A program made the translations under genes and the position numbers. The notes under the pieces were generated by a model. That model was not told the DNA's origin. It ran no database searches and was given only the letters and a program-made list of their open reading frames with translations. From positions 126,501-190,500 of the forward strand of contig NC_135246.1 in NCBI RefSeq assembly GCF_947623445.1: DNA of 64,000 bases. Direction: 5' to 3'. The DNA is from Clavelina lepadiformis. Its lineage: Eukaryota > Chordata > Ascidiacea > Aplousobranchia > Clavelinidae. Each line of letters begins with the position of its first letter. Position 1 is the stretch's first letter. Of the stretch, positions 36,634 through 48,166 are shown one piece after another.

Positions 36634-39600
36634 ATGGTGAAATTTAAATTGTCGGAAAGCTGTATTGAAACCTCCATGGACAATGTGTTACAGTTTATAT
36701 CGCAATTTCAATCCTGTCCACTTTGTCCTCCGACCTTTCTGATAAAGCAAAGCTTGCAGAAACACTTTCTTTCCACTCATTTTCATCGGGCAGTAGACAT
36801 GAATGTTTCAGGAAAAGCAGACCTGTATATAATTCTTTATGTATATAACTTCACCATAATGCAGAAATATTCCAAACTTTGTGATTGCTTAATTATGTTA
36901 TTTGTGGTGTGATTGAGATTTAATGATGTACGATGTGTGTTTGTATATTTCATGAAGCAAATATTTAGGCATTTTGTACCCAAAATATCCCCGGAATTGG
37001 TAGCTTTTTTACGTTTACAATTTGCTTTCCCTACTTTAACAACTTGGCTCTGTCACTGTTCCCAAGTATGTTAGCATTCACACATTGCGATGAAAAATCA
37101 AAATACTACTAATTTCATATTCTTGGAAAAAATCATGCTAACTTGTCAAACATACCGGTATGTATTGGCTGAGAGGTTTTCTGATTAAATAGTAATTTTG
37201 TGTAACTAAGTGTAACATCCTGAGGAGCAAAAAAAAAACTACAAGTTATCGAAGAATTGAGTTAATAAGCTCCCAAGCCTCAACCATTTTAGTAGCTATT
37301 TTTCATACTAATGAAAGCACTTCCTATTTTTGAACATCATGAGTCATTGTTCAATCCAATGTGTTAAGTTGCAGACTGTAATTGTTGTGTATAATATAAG
37401 AATTTTCAATATACATGTTTTTCCATTGCTGTTAACAGTTTTCTTTTTTTTTAGTTAGTTGTCTTCCTTGTTACAAGAACTGCACGAACACAGAGAAACG
37501 AAGCCATTTTCACTGCTGCATGTGTCCAGCTGTCATAACATGACGTTTCAATTTTAAACGTCATCTAGGTAGGTTTTACTGTGTCATTTGCATCTTTCTG
37601 TTTCACTGTTATTCGTAAATACTAATTCTGTTTTCACTATTTAAATGCACGAATCGGATGCAAAAGTGGTTGGAAAAAATTTAAATGTTTTTGACTTCTT
37701 TCAGGCTAACTCTATTTATTACAACATACATAATTACACTTTTTACTAGCACTAGTAATGTGTTGAATATATGTTGAACGTTTTTCAGAATTATGCTCAA
37801 CGGCTGGAAAACGATTGTTTTCAGGGGATGATAAGGTATCAGATGATGCAAGAAGCACAAAACTTTTGAAAAGTATGTCTGCTGTTGATAACCATTTTAT
37901 TTGTTATCGCTATACAACTATAAATGTTCCTTACAGAATATGCAGTATGTACACTGTACAGGGTTCTATTAGGTTTATACTTACAAACTATTACAGAGTC
38001 CACTTCTATATGGAAATGGCTCATTCTGTGCATAATGTGAATATGTGAACATACTGCATACCCAATGTACATGAACATGACGTAATGCAACTTTAGTTAT
38101 GATTGCATTTTAGTTGTGTGTATTGTGCATGTCTGACATCCTTGTGTTAATACTCGTGTGCAATTCGACTAGAACTGCAATTTTTGGTGATCCCCAGACA
38201 TGTCTCAATAACCAAATTATACTGTATTAAAGTTATTAATCACTACCATGTATCTTTAATATAGCTGTTAAATACACAGTGTAAATGCTATTGACATTTG
38301 TTTTCGATACATAAATATTGTGACATAAAGTGAAAAAATACTTTTGGAGTAACATGGCAAAAATTAGTCATGTCCATAATTACGTTTGTAATGGTGGGGT
38401 GCAATAGCTGTGATCATTTCTTTTAAGGTATTCATTCTGTGGCATGAATATGGTTAATTTCATGTTTATTAGCCAATTATCCATTCATTTGGACAATGAA
38501 GAAATTAATGCAAATTGCATAAAAAAAATTAAGACATCTTTTCCTGACATATATTATGACGAACATGGAAGGGTCATACCCTCAATGACAGGTATCATAA
38601 GGGTATAGTTACTTTGTTGTTGTTGTTATAGGCATACAGAATGCATACATAATAGTTGTCTTTTAGATCGAAAAATAATCAGTGATCCTGATCTTTCAAG
38701 CAAATCTGCTAATCACTCTTCCATAGCTTTGCATGTGATAAACCCTAGTTCAGGTGTGCCAGTTATTACAGCAATGACGACAACTTTGACTACTACTGGG
38801 TCCCTTTCTAGTCAAGTCCAGACACTTCAGTGGTCACAAGCTCCAGATTTTACTTCCACTATTGAGAATCAGCATGTGTCCGGTCAAATCCAAAAAGAAT
38901 ATGTTAGCAGCAAAAATCTTTGAAATCTGGAAAACTTACTCCATCAAAATTTAGTGGTGCGTCATTATTACTGCAAACATACTTGGAATGAAACGCTTGA
39001 ATAAGTACAATTAAATAGGTAATTCAGTCCATCACTGGACATATCCAGAATTTAATTGTGTGATTTTTTTTGATGCAGACATTAAACATTTGTGGGAATC
39101 CAAACACTCAGGTAGAGTTGAAGTTGTCATCGGAAATATGGCAATAAAAACAGATTCAATGAAATGCTTGCAATCTGCTTGGCTTGATGACGATGTTAGT
39201 TTGGCGGTTTTTTTGTAAATTTTGCTGAAAAACTTTAACATATTGCTGTTCTGTTCAATTTCAAAATTTCTATGACAACTTTGTTTAAGGTTATGGAAGG
39301 AGTGTTGAAAGCCTTGGTTTTAAAGGTAATCTTTATTGGGTTTGGAATAAACTTACATTGCTCAACTTTTTTGGGGTTTACAGGCAAAAAAGAAGATTGT
39401 TGTACTGTCACTCGTCTATTCTACAATGTGGTTTTGGAATGGGCGGTTCCGGCAATCTACCTCAAGAAACTGGTAAGCTGAACTTATGAAGTTTTTGGAT
39501 CAGGGGGAATGCTTAAGCGACTGTAATTTTGAAGCCTAAAATATGCCTGCAATTTATCGAATATATAAAGAAAGAACCTTTTTTTAAGGAACTTATTATA

Positions 39601-40501
39601 ATAATAATAATAATAAACAACAAACTGCTAAACTTTGGCACACATACAGTAACAAAAATAATAAATTTATTACAGTAATATCCACTTAAAGTTAGCAAGT
39701 GATGTGCAGGTGGTAATAATTTTTTTCGGACATTTCCTGATCTATATGCAACAACAGTTATGATAGCCATGAACGTTGTTAATAGTTGTTGTAAACTGCA
39801 CATTAACAGTTTAACTATCATGATCTAATTTTTGTAGGCCAATGCTATGATTGATCAGTCATTTATCACTGTGGTGAATGTCCATGAAAACCACTGGTTG
39901 TTGATGGTCAGTAAAATTTGATAAATATTGAAATGAGGAAACTTACTGGCTGACTGCTAACCAATTACAATTTTACTTTTCAGGTTAAAAGCAATGACAC
40001 TAAAACTATTTACGTTTATGACTCGTTTGGAAAAGAACCAATGGAATATATTCCTCGAATAAAAAAACACTTTGGGTATCACTGTAGTTGTCATGTTAGC
40101 GCCTGTTTCATAAATATAAATTTATGCAAAAAGTAATTCTATTTGTAAAACAATAGATCATTTTTTCGACACTATCGAAAAACAACATCTGAGTGGAGAT
40201 ACTGCTGCAGAAAGCATAACGAACAACAGGACTTTATGAATTGTGGCCCTCTTGCATTAATGGTAAAGTTTCAAAACACTGTTTTAGTTTTCTATAATCC
40301 ACTTTGGATCCAGAATATTTTTAAACCATTAAATTGTTGTAGGAAGCAGAACGTTATTTGTGCCAAAATTTGTTTGAAGACGCAGATTTCAAAGCGGATT
40401 CAACATCGTGTACTTTGTACAGAGAGAATTTTGGCAACTTATTGCTCAATATGACAGGTAAGCATTATTTCAAGTTCAAACAGCTAGGAGCTAGGGTTTA
40501 A
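36634..40501 (+). CDS. C2H2-like zinc finger plus Ulp1/SENP-like (C48) cysteine protease, multi-exon, possibly decaying
   Basis: The protease half is clear. Exons at about 39079 (IKHLWESKHSGRVEVVIGN ... CLQSAWLDDD), 39382 (EDCCTVTRLFYNVVLEW), 39838 (ANAMIDQSFITVVNVHENHW), 39985 (KTIYVYDSFGKEPMEYIPRI), 40162 (RKTTSEWRYCCRKHNEQQD, then FMNCGPLALM) and 40343 (EAERYLCQNLFEDADF) give the Ulp1 plan. It has the WL-D entry motif, catalytic His in NHW, Asp in YDSFG, the Gln before the cysteine, and Cys in NCGPLA. Upstream exons at 36634-36824 (CPLCPPTFLIKQSLQKHF) and about 37460 (CLPCYKNC ... RSHFHCCMCP ... RFNFKRHL) look like a cysteine/histidine finger module, followed by DNEEINANCIKKIKTSF at about 38500. 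Such enzymes cleave SUMO-like conjugates or act in DNA transposons. The finger exon contains an in-frame TGA before RFNFKRHL, and two joins near 38.9 and 39.3 kb do not close in phase, so the gene may be damaged. The end at 40501 is a read-through stop after the last donor. Confidence 0.65.
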
Positions 40502-43500
40502 TGGTGCTATTGCAGTGCTTTTCTTCTATTTTACGTAGAATTAGAAATCATTGTACATAGTGTCGACCATTTTGACAAAATGCTAACGCAATAATGGAAC
40601 ATTCTTGTAATGTAGATAATTAGATACACCTGTGCTGAATTACAACAATAATATGGAAAGCATGGTTGTTGCTTAATGTGACATGTTTCAATTACATTAT
40701 TAGATGAAAGTTGTTTGGAAAATTACTGTCTCATGTGTCATGATTCATGATGCAAAACCACCAAAATCATTTCATGGAGACACAATAAATTGGGTAGGAT
40801 TCCTATGAAGTATGACAGAAATGTGCCATTGGCGCATTTGTTTTTGAACAAGTTGTGTAATGTGACAGTGATAAGAATCCACTAAGCTAATGAAAGTGTG
40901 AAATTCAATTAATTACTTAATCATATCATGTAAATTATAAGAGCGATCAATTTTGCTATGAACATTAATTACTGCAAAGGTTACAGTGCTTGCATTTCCA
41001 GGTTTTTGAGGATAGATACATTGAGAGATGTGATTGCAAAAAAGTAATCCTATGTATTGTTTTCTAAGGTGTCCTGTGAAGAATGTAGAAGGTGGTGCCA
41101 TGAGATTTGTCTGAAAGGTTGCTGTTTAAAGAACACATTTACATGTCAGCATCACTAACAGAAAAGTTGATTCATATGCACATTTCATTGATTGTATTCT
41201 TTTCCTTTTTCGAAATCACTTTTCATAAACAACATCCACAGAAACCTAAGATAAGCAGGAACGAACGAGGCAAACAGGAAATAAAGTTGAAATATTTTAC
41301 ATGCATCGGAGAAAAAACTGTATAAATACCGTTTGTGCTTGTAAAGTGCTCGTACTGAACAGAAAAATCCATTAAAATGAAATTGCATAGTTGACAAATA
41401 TTTGTTCCAATGGAAGACCGCAAACAAACTTGGTACATTTCAATACAACACAGTGCGACAAAAGCACTAAACAATCCAGTACCTTTAAACTTTTGCCCAA
41501 TGAATCGCTTCCATTTAATTTTGCTGCGTTTATCAGCCACTGAGGGGTGAGCGCTTAAATTGCCGGTTTTCGCAGCAAAAATAAAATGTTCCATAGTTGA
41601 TGCTAAACCTTTAAGAACTTTATTCAAAATCATTCCAAGAAAAGATACGCACCCAAGAGGTTCATGAAAGGAAACCCCGATTTACAATAAATAAAGAAGA
41701 AAAGCTGGTGCAAGTTATAATAAACAAACAAAGAATTAAGGCTTCAGTGCACGCACGATTTGTTGTCAACAACTGTCATAGCCTACTTTCAAAGTTGGCC
41801 TACCGTCCGTACCTGCACATGTCCTACGGTCAAGGGGCAAAAATAAACAATACTACAAAATAAAGATACTATCAGCAAATCAATATGTGCTACAATATCA
41901 GTAGGCTACTTTGTTAATGTAAATTACACTTTGGGTACTTAAATGAATATAATAAATTCTTTTGTGCACTTTTTTTCTAATAAGAGTAGCAGAGTACTAC
42001 TACTCCAGCAATGGGAGGGCTGCTGTTGGTTACGTCACGGTGAGCAGCCTTGGTGTTACGTCACGAACAGCAGCCTGGCAATCATTGAGCAGAAACCAAT
42101 AGCAGGTTACAGCACCTGCTCTTTCGGTTACTACCCCGCCTCCATTTTTACGCTTGAAAACAGAGCGGTGGTTGGAGCCGGGGTTCGAGCGACAAGGAAT
42201 TAAATTAAGGAGGACTATTTTATTCAGACATACCTATTTGTACCCAAGAGACAGCTGTTACGCTGGTTAAAATTTAGGCTACTCCAGGCGTTACCCAAGT
42301 AGCCTATAATTTGGGTAAATATATATGGGTTCCCAACACCTTGTAAAACAGGCAACATACTAGTCTTTGGTTAAGTTGTTTTGCTACAGCAACACTTTTG
42401 TATCGGTTGAGAAATTTGAGCAGTTGAACAACTGAACACACCATCAGGTTACGATTTGCAGCAGGTTGTTGAATGTGAGACCTGGGAAATCGTTTATAAC
42501 TCTCTAAAAGTCGTGAATACTTTTCATACCCAGGAAGTTTAAATGGCCGTGCTGATTAGCTATCATCTGAAGACGCAAGTTGCTTTGCAGTCACTGCACA
42601 TATATACTGCACTTATATTGTCTTTATGTTTGACTGCCAGTGTAAGACTGACCACTTATACGATTTCCAATAAAAAGCAAAGAAACAAAGAAAAAACTTC
42701 CAAAAATGAACTCAGACAGTCTCAGTAGCACTGATACAAAGGGTGGTGATTCAATAACTTCCATCAGTTTAAAGCTCAAATTACCGTTTGATTCTCCATC
42801 TTCCAGCCCCTTCGGCCTTGCAATCAAAATACCTAGTCATGGTTACGGGCCCGTCAAACCCTTGCAGTTAGTGTTATTAGTTGTCATGTGATAAACTGCA
42901 GAGATTGTAATGTAAGCAATGAACAAACACCTTGCAAGGTCTGTGCTAAATTTTGTTAAGTTATTTCGCGTTTATTTCGTGTAAATTTGCGAACGGCAGC
43001 CACACACTTAATGCTTCCCATCCATCCAGCGGCGCTATCGTTGTAATACCTTTGAGCACGATATGAGCGACGCTTACTCCTGTTCAGTGATTTTAACCCA
43101 CATCGGTTTTATGATTTGTATATTTCTGCACTAGGCCTAAATCCCAAACAAAAACGTCCGGCAAAACCGGAATAAACAATACGATGATATAATTGTGCCC
43201 CTGTCTGTGTTCCATGTCAGGATTTGCCGAGATCTCGGGTTTGCAGACGACCTAACTCACGTGTGCAGGTGTGCAACGTCTAGCCAAGTGTGCACATATT
43301 CAATCTTTCTCCTGTACAGTTCTAGGCGAACCTTTCTACCCATAGATTGATCAAGCAGCCGAATGGTTTGAGTACTGACCTTGCAACAACATACAGCTCG
43401 CCAACTATTCAGTGGCCTTGATGGACAGTTCTAAATTCGAGCAATACTATAAAAAAGACATCGTCTATTTCACCGACAGTCAATTACCAAATTTTGAAAA
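40502..43500. other. Spacer, no gene seen
   Basis: This AT-rich spacer holds short frames without recognisable domains. At 42030-42080 it holds a CRE-like segment (TTACGTCACGAACAGCAGCC) that is related, in reverse orientation, to the 34-bp minisatellite at 36 kb. Confidence 0.4.
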
Positions 43501-43504
43501 AGCT

Positions 43505-43625
43505 ATTTTGGTAAACGGCTGGCCGGTTACGCTATTGGTGTTTTTTTACTGAGGTAAATAGCGGACGGTGAAGTATACACTTATTTTACTGGTGCCGTTT
43601 ACCAAAGTAAAAAAATACGAATACT
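43505..43625. repeat. Imperfect inverted repeat, MITE-like
   Basis: TTTTGGTAAACGGC near 43508 is inverted as GCCGTTTACCAAAG near 43594, and GTGTTTTTTTACT near 43539 is inverted as AGTAAAAAAATAC near 43607. This could be the core of a small non-autonomous DNA element, but I cannot fix its ends. Confidence 0.4.
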
Positions 43626-43930
43626 TTAACGGCAATTATGCAAGTCAGTGAATTGAAATGTATCCTAGTTTCCAACTTAAAATGATGTAGCCAACTAATT
43701 TTTCCAATGTGTAAATTAATCCCCTCTGGCCCAAACCCCCATTTCTCTTCATTAAATTACTAAGCTAGGCTGCGAATTAAAATAGACGCTAGGCCTAATG
43801 TTCGACCAAAAATTACATTTTTTTTAAGTCTAAATTAGTTAAAAACTAATCCCCTCCGACCCAAACTCTCACCTTTCATGACTAAATTAAATTAAAAATA
43901 GATTTGAACAAAAATAGAAATTAAACAACG

Positions 43931-44005
43931 ACAAGAATTGAACTCGAGGTCTCTAGCATACAAGCGCAATGGTCGTTTACTACTACGCCAACCTTGCCTC
44001 ATAAA
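43931..44005 (-). mobile_element. tRNA-derived SINE (Pol III box A/B remnant)
   Basis: On the minus strand the sequence reads GGTTGGCGTAGTAGTAAACG, resembling a box A (TGGCNNAGTNG). About 35 bases later it reads GAGACCTCGAGTTCAATTC, resembling a box B (GGTTCGANTCC). The cloverleaf is not kept, so it is a tRNA-derived SINE or pseudo-tRNA rather than a working tRNA. Confidence 0.55.
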
Positions 44006-44886
44006 ACGAGAGTCAAAAACCCATCAGCAAAAAGCTGCCAGTCACCATATTGTGATTCTGCAACTTTGGTGGATGGATGCCGGTGAAATAGTCACTTTGT
44101 AAAAAAGAGAAAAACATGTTGCATTTGCAACTTACACAAAGGCAACCTGGGCTTGAGCGATGAGAAATCATCTCTGGGTTTAAGTCGTCCAAAGATTCTT
44201 CTCAGTCCGAGGATTGAGATTATTACACCATCAACTTGTCTGTGGGTCGGATAAATTTTCATCGACGTTCATCGAAATTTAGTAGAAATTCCACCGATGA
44301 CAAAATCAAAGCTGTCGCTGTAGTTGCGATACTTTGCTTGAGATAACGTTCTTACTGTTCTTGAAGAAAGAAACTATTCTTAATGTGTATTTTGTGAGAT
44401 TTTCTTTATACATCTGCTGAGTGTAGCAGTGTTTGCTAAAGCGCCAAGAATCCACACGTTTCTGCATTGTTAACGATGGTTAGCTATTTCAATGTGGCAA
44501 GCAGCCAATTAGAAAGCTTGGTTATGACAAGAAATGTCTTCACATTTTTCATATCAAGACATCCACCAAATCAAATATAAAAACTTCAAATATTGCTATT
44601 GGTTCAAATTATTAAAATGGTAGTTGATCAATTGAGTGACACATTGGTAAGTACTGTTCAAACTTCAGTGATGGGTTAGGGTTAATTATGTCACTCGAAT
44701 GAATAATTTATGTCACTCAAATACTGTCACTCAAATGAACTGTCACTCAGATGATATACACCCATTAAAATATACACCGCAGCATGACCACACCTTTCAA
44801 GTGTCATTTCTAATGCAGTGAATGATAGTTAGGTTATAAAGTGGCTTCACTAGATATATCGTTGACTTGAAACTGCTGAATCCAAG

Positions 44887-47277
44887 ATGAGCTGCTGCAA
44901 GACTCCACTCAAGTGTGTCTTGTTCGTTCTAAATCTCTTGTTTTGGGTGAGTGGAGTTGGAATACTTAACAACTAGGTATGATGAAGTATGATGTCATAA
45001 TTATCAGATAAAAGTGTATTTTTTTGCAAACGGCCCCAATGTGGGATCAAATGAGTCCAAACATTTCCAACAACATCGGCAATTGTTTTTTTTTTTAGCA
45101 AATACCGTCTTTGTGTTCCTCAAAAAACTTTCTCCCCCAAAGGTTTATTAGCCCAGCCTGGGATACACCGGCATACAACTTGTTAATGTTGTCCACTTAA
45201 AAAACGCGATGGCTAATTCCAACATTTCACGCTCATTCAATATTTTCATGAAGTCAAAAATCATCTTTCTTCAAAATTACTCCAGTTGCTTATGCCGTCT
45301 TCATTCCAAGAATTTAGAATTTGTTGAAGGTACTTGCACGGCATTTGAGCTTCCCTTGAATGCAAAAGTACTTTCTCGACCACCATTTTTCATGCTCGTT
45401 GTTTGAAAAACATGTCAGTTAGTCAAAGCCAAAGCTGAAGGTTTAGTGTAGAGTTATGTTTGTTAAAGTTAAGGCCTGAAGCAAAAAGAAGAAGTCCTAA
45501 GCTGGAATTTCCCTTTTTGCCCCCGGGGTATTCTAAATTCTGGTTGAAACGACCATGGAAGTATTGATAATGAAGGTTTTTAATTGGATTTTAAGAGAAA
45601 TTACGTCAGACTGAAAATAATCTCACAAACGTTGAAAGATGCAATTAAGAATTTATCTCAAACTATAAAGGAACTGGCAAACGTATTTTTATTTTGAAGG
45701 CAATAAAAGTCCATGATGTTGACTCAAAATATTATTTAACTCATAGTGACTTATAATCCCGGCAAAGTGTTGAAAATTAAAATTTTTGTCAACTGGAAGT
45801 ATTTTTTGTGGCTCTAAGGTCACAACTAGTACCCAGTAATTAGTAAAAAATCATTCATTGCAGTGGAAACAATAATTTGCTTTGTTAGTTAGTTATTTTA
45901 GACTGGCAACATCAAGTGTTATTTTAGCTTCTGTAGTTTTTTTCTCTATCCATGTTAATTAGTTTAACCCATTAATTAATAAAAAATAACTTGTTAAAGC
46001 TCTCACATGGACTCAGTAGTGGATTGTATTCAACATTTAAGAGTCAAGTTGATTTTGTCGCAACCCTTTAGTTTAAAAGTTGGAACAAGCATGAGTAGAA
46101 AGAAACAAGTTTAACACAAGCTTGAAAACTAAGTAACATAAAAATCATTTAAATCAGAAAAATCACAATGTGGTCGTTAGCGAGAAATCTTTCCTAAGTT
46201 TTAATTTACGTCGTTTATTTCATTGAAGGCAGCTGGAGGTTTCTTGCTCTACGCCGGAATCTCCTTCATCCAGTCAAACTATGGCAGCACTCAGGAGGTA
46301 AACTCGTGGCCTGCTGTCATCCTCATCTGCACAGCTGGCGTGCTCATCATTGGTGGCTTGATTGGATGCGTGGGAGCGATTGCAGAGAAGAAAACCTGTC
46401 TCGGCCTGGTATGCTTAGAATGTGTTGATTTTGTGCAACAATGTCCTGCCTGCTCACCCATTGTTACGTCACAATCGATATTCTTCTCAGTTCCTCGTAT
46501 TTCTCGGATCCGTTCTCATCGTCCAAGCTTCCATCTCTGGTGTGATGTTTGCTCAGCGACACCGTGTGGACGACTCTTTCTCAACTTTCCTGCTGGGTCA
46601 GTTCAAGGATTACGGAAATTCCACCGCGCCCGCCACAAATTCATCGAACTCGGAGTTCAACACGACCGACTTTATCGACAGCATTCAAGAACACGTAGGT
46701 TATGATCATCTCTGGCTCACAGCAGCCGCGCATGGGCCGCTTATGAACCCGTGTAAAATATTTAGTGGAAGTGCTGTGGTTACCATGGCTACAAGGACTG
46801 GCAGAACAACACTTGGGCATATGATGAGAAGCATGTGCCTGTGTCCTGTTGCAGACCACACAACACATCAACCAACGCCACGTGCACCGGCAGTGTGCAA
46901 CCCGCTGACGTGTACATGATCTACACGGAGGTAGGTCACTAGGTGGAGTGTTGCCGCTGCTTAGCTCATTTATATGATGTCTGTGTTGTGACAGGGATGC
47001 TCCGATCCACTGAGCAAAGCATTTCGATGGATCTACAATTTCCTTAAGTGGTCTGCACTCAGCATTGCCGTTCTCATTGTGAGTGAATTTGCTTCTGTTG
47101 GTTTAGCTTCAGTTGCCCGTCAAACAACACCTCGATAAGCTCTCTTTGACTTTTTGTGACTATGACTCATATTTGTTTCAGCTCATCGGCGTTGTCATAG
47201 TGATCGGGCTTCTTTGTCACCAGCGCAACCGTCCTCTCGGGTATTCCGAACTCTCCCCCCGGTTTACTGAGGTCTGA
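44887..47277 (+). CDS. Tetraspanin (6 exons, 262 aa)
   Basis: Tetraspanins are four-pass membrane proteins that organise membrane microdomains with integrins and other partners. Exons are 44887-44946, 46229-46408, 46491-46694, 46766-46930, 46995-47078 and 47182-47277, all in phase, giving 262 residues, a normal length. The N-terminus MSCCKTPLKCVLFVLNLLFW begins the first membrane segment. Two more segments lie in exons 2-3 (AVILICTAGVLIIGGLIGCV; FLVFLGSVLIVQASISGVMF). The large outer loop contains the defining KCCGYHGYKDW, then VPVSCC, and further cysteines at ATCTGS and GCSDPL (six in all). The fourth segment is ALSIAVLI/LIGVVIVIGLLC. The short tail ends YSELSPRFTEV; its YSEL fits the YxxL-type sorting signals found in several tetraspanins. 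The orthologue is not assigned. Intron 1 is 1.3 kb. Confidence 0.95.
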
Positions 47278-48166
47278 TTAATCAGAGACATCATATACCG
47301 CTTCCATGTATTACTCACTTTTGTCTCCATATCACTGGTTTTGAACCTTTCCAAATTCGGTCGCCACATTAAATAAATCTTAAATCTGTACAAAAGCCAT
47401 GAAGCGTCTGCTAAATACAAGATATTGAGGAAAGGTTCACTGCTTTTTATTTGCACTTGCGCTGTCCATGACCTTGTGTCGTCGTACAGCCAGATATCAC
47501 ACATTCTGCCACACCTTGCATTGCTGTTATGTGTTGTCTATGTTCTTGAAGAACATATTACCTTCGTCAAGTGAAATTTTTTTGCGATTGTTTTGTTCTG
47601 AAATAATGATTTTTACAGCGCCCTGATAAGGTTTTGTTGTGGAGATTTGTGTAAAAAATTTACCACCATGTTGTGCTCGTATTGTTGTGTTCTTGTAGAA
47701 GTATTTTTTGTAGCTTCATGGTCTTTTGAAATAAACCAGATCCAGAAAATTTGCGGCTGTAAATGTGAGAAGAAAAGTTGCAGCTGCTGGTTTTGTTTGC
47801 CATCGCCCTCATTTGCACTGAAGCGGTAATTTGTTCAATTATCACCAGGGTTGGCCGCCCAGTGAGCTTTCAGATTGACAACAAACTGTTTCAAACAGCG
47901 ACGTTCGTTCGACAAACAATCAAAATGTAGCGCGAACAACCCGCCGCCGATTTTCTTTGAAGTTTCTTTTTTCATTAAATTTTGTTTACAGGCGACGAAG
48001 TCACGTGACACGCCCTCTGGATCTCGTCTCCGAAATCTTCTTGTCATTTGTCGAAAGATTTTACGCAGAAGCTGAGCTGTTTTTTTTTCTAACTTTTGCT
48101 GCAAAGGCGTCGCTCATTGTGCGATTGTCACGGAGCGCGTAGGCGAGGGAGCTCTATGAGGTAACA
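47278..48166. other. Spacer between tetraspanin and thrombospondin
   Basis: This stretch probably holds the tetraspanin 3' UTR and the thrombospondin promoter. Open frames on both strands show no domain or splice support. Confidence 0.45.

Noticed and set aside
41223-41633. 136-residue minus-strand frame
   Set aside because: It has cysteine- and phenylalanine-rich, AT-driven composition without a domain or splice support, so it is probably chance.
42160-42200. GGTTGGAGCCGGGGTTCGAGCGAC as a possible tRNA T-arm
   Set aside because: It has a box B-like core, but no box A at the right distance could be found, so it was not called.
42706-42891. 61-residue Ser/Pro-rich frame with a good-looking start
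   Set aside because: No upstream or downstream exons, no known motif, and it lies in a spacer; not enough to call a gene.
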